From: Hymenolepis diminuta
Lineage: Eukaryota; Platyhelminthes; Cestoda; Cyclophyllidea; Hymenolepididae
DNA: 64,000 nt
Direction: 5' to 3'
Assembly: GCA_900708905.1 (NCBI GenBank)
Contig: CAADRB010000061.1
Coordinates: 18,066 to 82,065 of the forward strand
Positions within the stretch are counted from its first letter, which is position 1. Each line of letters begins with the position of its first letter. The notes under the pieces were generated by a model. The model did no database searches and had not been told where the DNA came from. It saw only the letters and a list, made by a program, of their open reading frames with translations. Position numbers and translations under genes: made by a program. This document shows positions 61,660-64,000 of the stretch, piece by piece.

Positions 61660-64000
61660 AATGATCAAAAGTGAAGCTAATTTCTTTGAGACACTTTGTT
61701 TCAGTTATATATTTATCATTTCGGTGATTGGTGTACAACTTTCCAGATTTTACTCAGTTTCTTGAGTACCATTAAAAGAAGGGATAGAAATATATTACTT
61801 TAGAGGTTAAAAATTATAAACCGCTGTCAAAAGACTTGGAGATTTAGGCGAATTACAATCTTGTTTGGTTGAAAGCAAATACCATCAGAGGTAAAATAAA
61901 ACAATATTTTCCAACGTTCGCTAGGTTTTCGTATGTATCGGTCGCTTAAGGTCGGAACCAAGTGCATTCTAATCCTCGCTTTTCAGGATTGGTGTAGAGA
62001 TAACGTCTGTCTCCCAGGCAGTTTAATAGGTTTCGGGCGGAAGTATCAAAGAAAACTCTTAAAAGGACTGATGCGAAGGAAGGAGAGAGAAATTTGGCAG
62101 AAAATTATGTAGTGAAATTAAATGCGGATTTATTTCAAATCCGAATACACGAAAATGAGCAGTGAATATAATTTAAAATATTATTTTTTGGAAATCTATA
62201 TTAAGCTCTGCTATTGCATTTTTGACTTATTCTAGTTAGCTCTTGGGTTCTAAAGAGCTGTATATTCAACGGATTACTGAAATAAATAAACTGTGAACTT
62301 GTAGCGAATAATGTAACCAAAATTTTCTTAATTTCAAGAACTCTTAATGCAGTAGTCCACTTGACTTGCACTCGGAATTCACAGTTTTCTATCGATTTTC
62401 GATAGTTGTATTAGTAAACACCAAGAGGGTAAAGAAATTGTGGAGACGTATTTTCAATCGATTATTGGTCCAAATAAGTTCTGCATTAACTGCAACTAGA
62501 AATGCACTGGAAATCACAACCTTCTATCTCTTATTGAAGACTGCATTAGGAGAACACCCACACACAGAACAAAATAAACCCGTACAGGAGCGGTACTAGG
62601 AAGACTAATCTGAGAGGGATGAGGTATCAAAAAAGGAGAGGTGAGCAAAGTGGTTAAAAAGGCGGCACTTGAAATAATAAAATTAATTCCCTACTTGATA
62701 AATGGAATAACTATTGACGGATTTCACAAAAGCATAATTTCGATCCAGCAGAAAATTAGTTTAAAAGTTGGAATTTTATTATTATTAATAAACCGCTCTA
62801 GAATTGTAAAAATGCTCACAAATTTATAAACAACTGAAAAATAATACTGTTGAGACTGCTAAGTTCAATACATTTTCTGTTGTGCTCTTTGACAGTAGGC
62901 AACAGTGAATAGCTCAGGTAATCTTTGGGTATGCAGTTCTCATGATCAATAACTGGTCAACTGAAGTTCAAGGGAGCGTAGATAATAACATTCAGAGAGC
63001 CCAAATAGCTGCCCTTCCACTCAGCAGAAAATAATATAATATAACCAAATTACCAATCGTAATACTATTTAGAATGTTTAAATATTGGTTATAAAATATG
63101 GGGTTATCCTAGAATGTAACTTTAAGATCTTAATGCATTTACCCTTTACTTTACAATGGGTTTTTGAATGTACAGATATTTCGCTTTATGTAACTATTAC
63201 AAGCCTATCTTTTTAGATGTAATGCGTAGCCCAACTTAGAGTTCCTTCAAAGATAGATTGACCTAGAGCCTGAAGAGAGATGGTGATTTAATGGATTGAT
63301 TAATACTTTAAGCCATAAGTAAGCTTATGAACATCGAAATCTTTTCTACCCTTTACACAGAAATAACTGAATTCGGTGTTTCCATTCGATGAAAGTAATC
63401 ATCTCAATCGAAGTCTTATTTGACCTCTAAACTAATCGGATTTGCATTACATTTCTCTTATATATAAATATGATATTTATGCAATTGATATCTATCGAAT
63501 AAAAGAGAAAGATAAGTAGATTAAGACTGAGTCAGATGGGAGTATCACAATCCTATGCCAATTTGCATTCATTACTTAGTATTTTGGTATAGTCATGTGA
63601 AAGTACTCGAATGCTGAAGTCACAGTTGGTTTCATCAGCTAAAACTATTAATATGATGCGTTTAACGAATAACAAAAAAATACCATTTTCTTTGCATTCA
63701 ATTTCAGAAAAAGCAGCACTCTAAAACTTCAAATTCTGGACGGTAGTATCTAGAGCATTGCCCTCCATTGTTTTAAATTAAAGAACCAGTAACAGATCTT
63801 TTGATAAAGAGATGTCATAAATAGACTTTGAATCTGCTAGCCATTACTATTACGCTGAAAAATCAAATTATTTACAAATCATAAAAATTACTGATAAATT
63901 ATGTCAATTTTAATAAACGTATTGTCATTGAGATTTTGAGAAGTTTCTAGAAGCCACTCCGACCATTTTTCCCACGGCAGATGGCTACATTTAGCTCATT
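61660..64000. other. AT-rich intergenic DNA to the window end
   Basis: Small open frames at 62,366-62,599 and 62,641-62,829 lack motifs and splice context. I see nothing else. Confidence 0.45.

Noticed and set aside
1..64000. CRISPR arrays, prokaryotic operons, rRNA genes
   Set aside because: No regularly spaced identical short repeats, no ribosome-binding-site/ORF trains and no rRNA-like conserved blocks were found.

Overview
The window looks like nuclear DNA of an animal with an AT-rich, gene-poor genome. One gene is clearly recognisable: a + strand homologue of the metazoan ZNF608/ZNF609/scribbler family at 46,909-49,166. It has two tiny introns (131 and 78 bp), a plausible TATA/CCAAT promoter and a protein of about 682 residues, roughly half the usual vertebrate length and strongly diverged. 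Small introns, AT-rich spacers, RTE-type LINE and Ty3/gypsy-type gag relics and a tRNA-derived SINE family together fit a fast-evolving invertebrate. A parasitic flatworm (tapeworm or fluke) is my best guess, but the sequence does not prove the phylum.

Layout. Positions 1-7,230 show nothing I can name. From 7.9 to 17.7 kb a decayed repeat returns about every 1.1 kb (seven recognisable units, interrupted at 10.7-14.1 kb), so this is probably an old tandem array. From 17.7 to 32.1 kb there is mostly unrecognised AT-rich DNA with one SINE copy and several perfect hairpins or palindromes. At 32.2-34.1 kb there is a second, two-unit decayed duplication. Relics of a LINE reverse transcriptase (36.1-36.66 kb) and a gypsy-like gag (39.9-40.45 kb) follow, both full of stops and frameshifts.

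A CpG-rich island at 43.27-43.70 kb lies about 3.2 kb upstream of the gene. An unassigned open exon-like segment lies at 46.06-46.42 kb. The gene's promoter region has three CCAAT boxes and a TATA box (46,584-46,708), followed by a 5' leader with an overlapping upstream ORF, then the three coding exons.

Downstream, 49.2-64 kb is again repeat-derived and AT-rich, with the best SINE copy (50.87-51.10 kb). Two promoter-like segments stand out: a CpG-rich CCAAT element at 57.43-57.57 kb and a very regular CCAAT/CRE/TATA core promoter at 58.72-58.78 kb that has no recognised gene behind it.

How the parts relate: the gene product is expected to be a nuclear transcriptional co-regulator. Such developmental regulators often sit in large regulatory deserts, so the upstream CpG island and the clustered half-sites at 45.6 kb are candidates for its control. 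No genuine tRNA, rRNA, CRISPR, prokaryotic operon or intact mobile element was seen.
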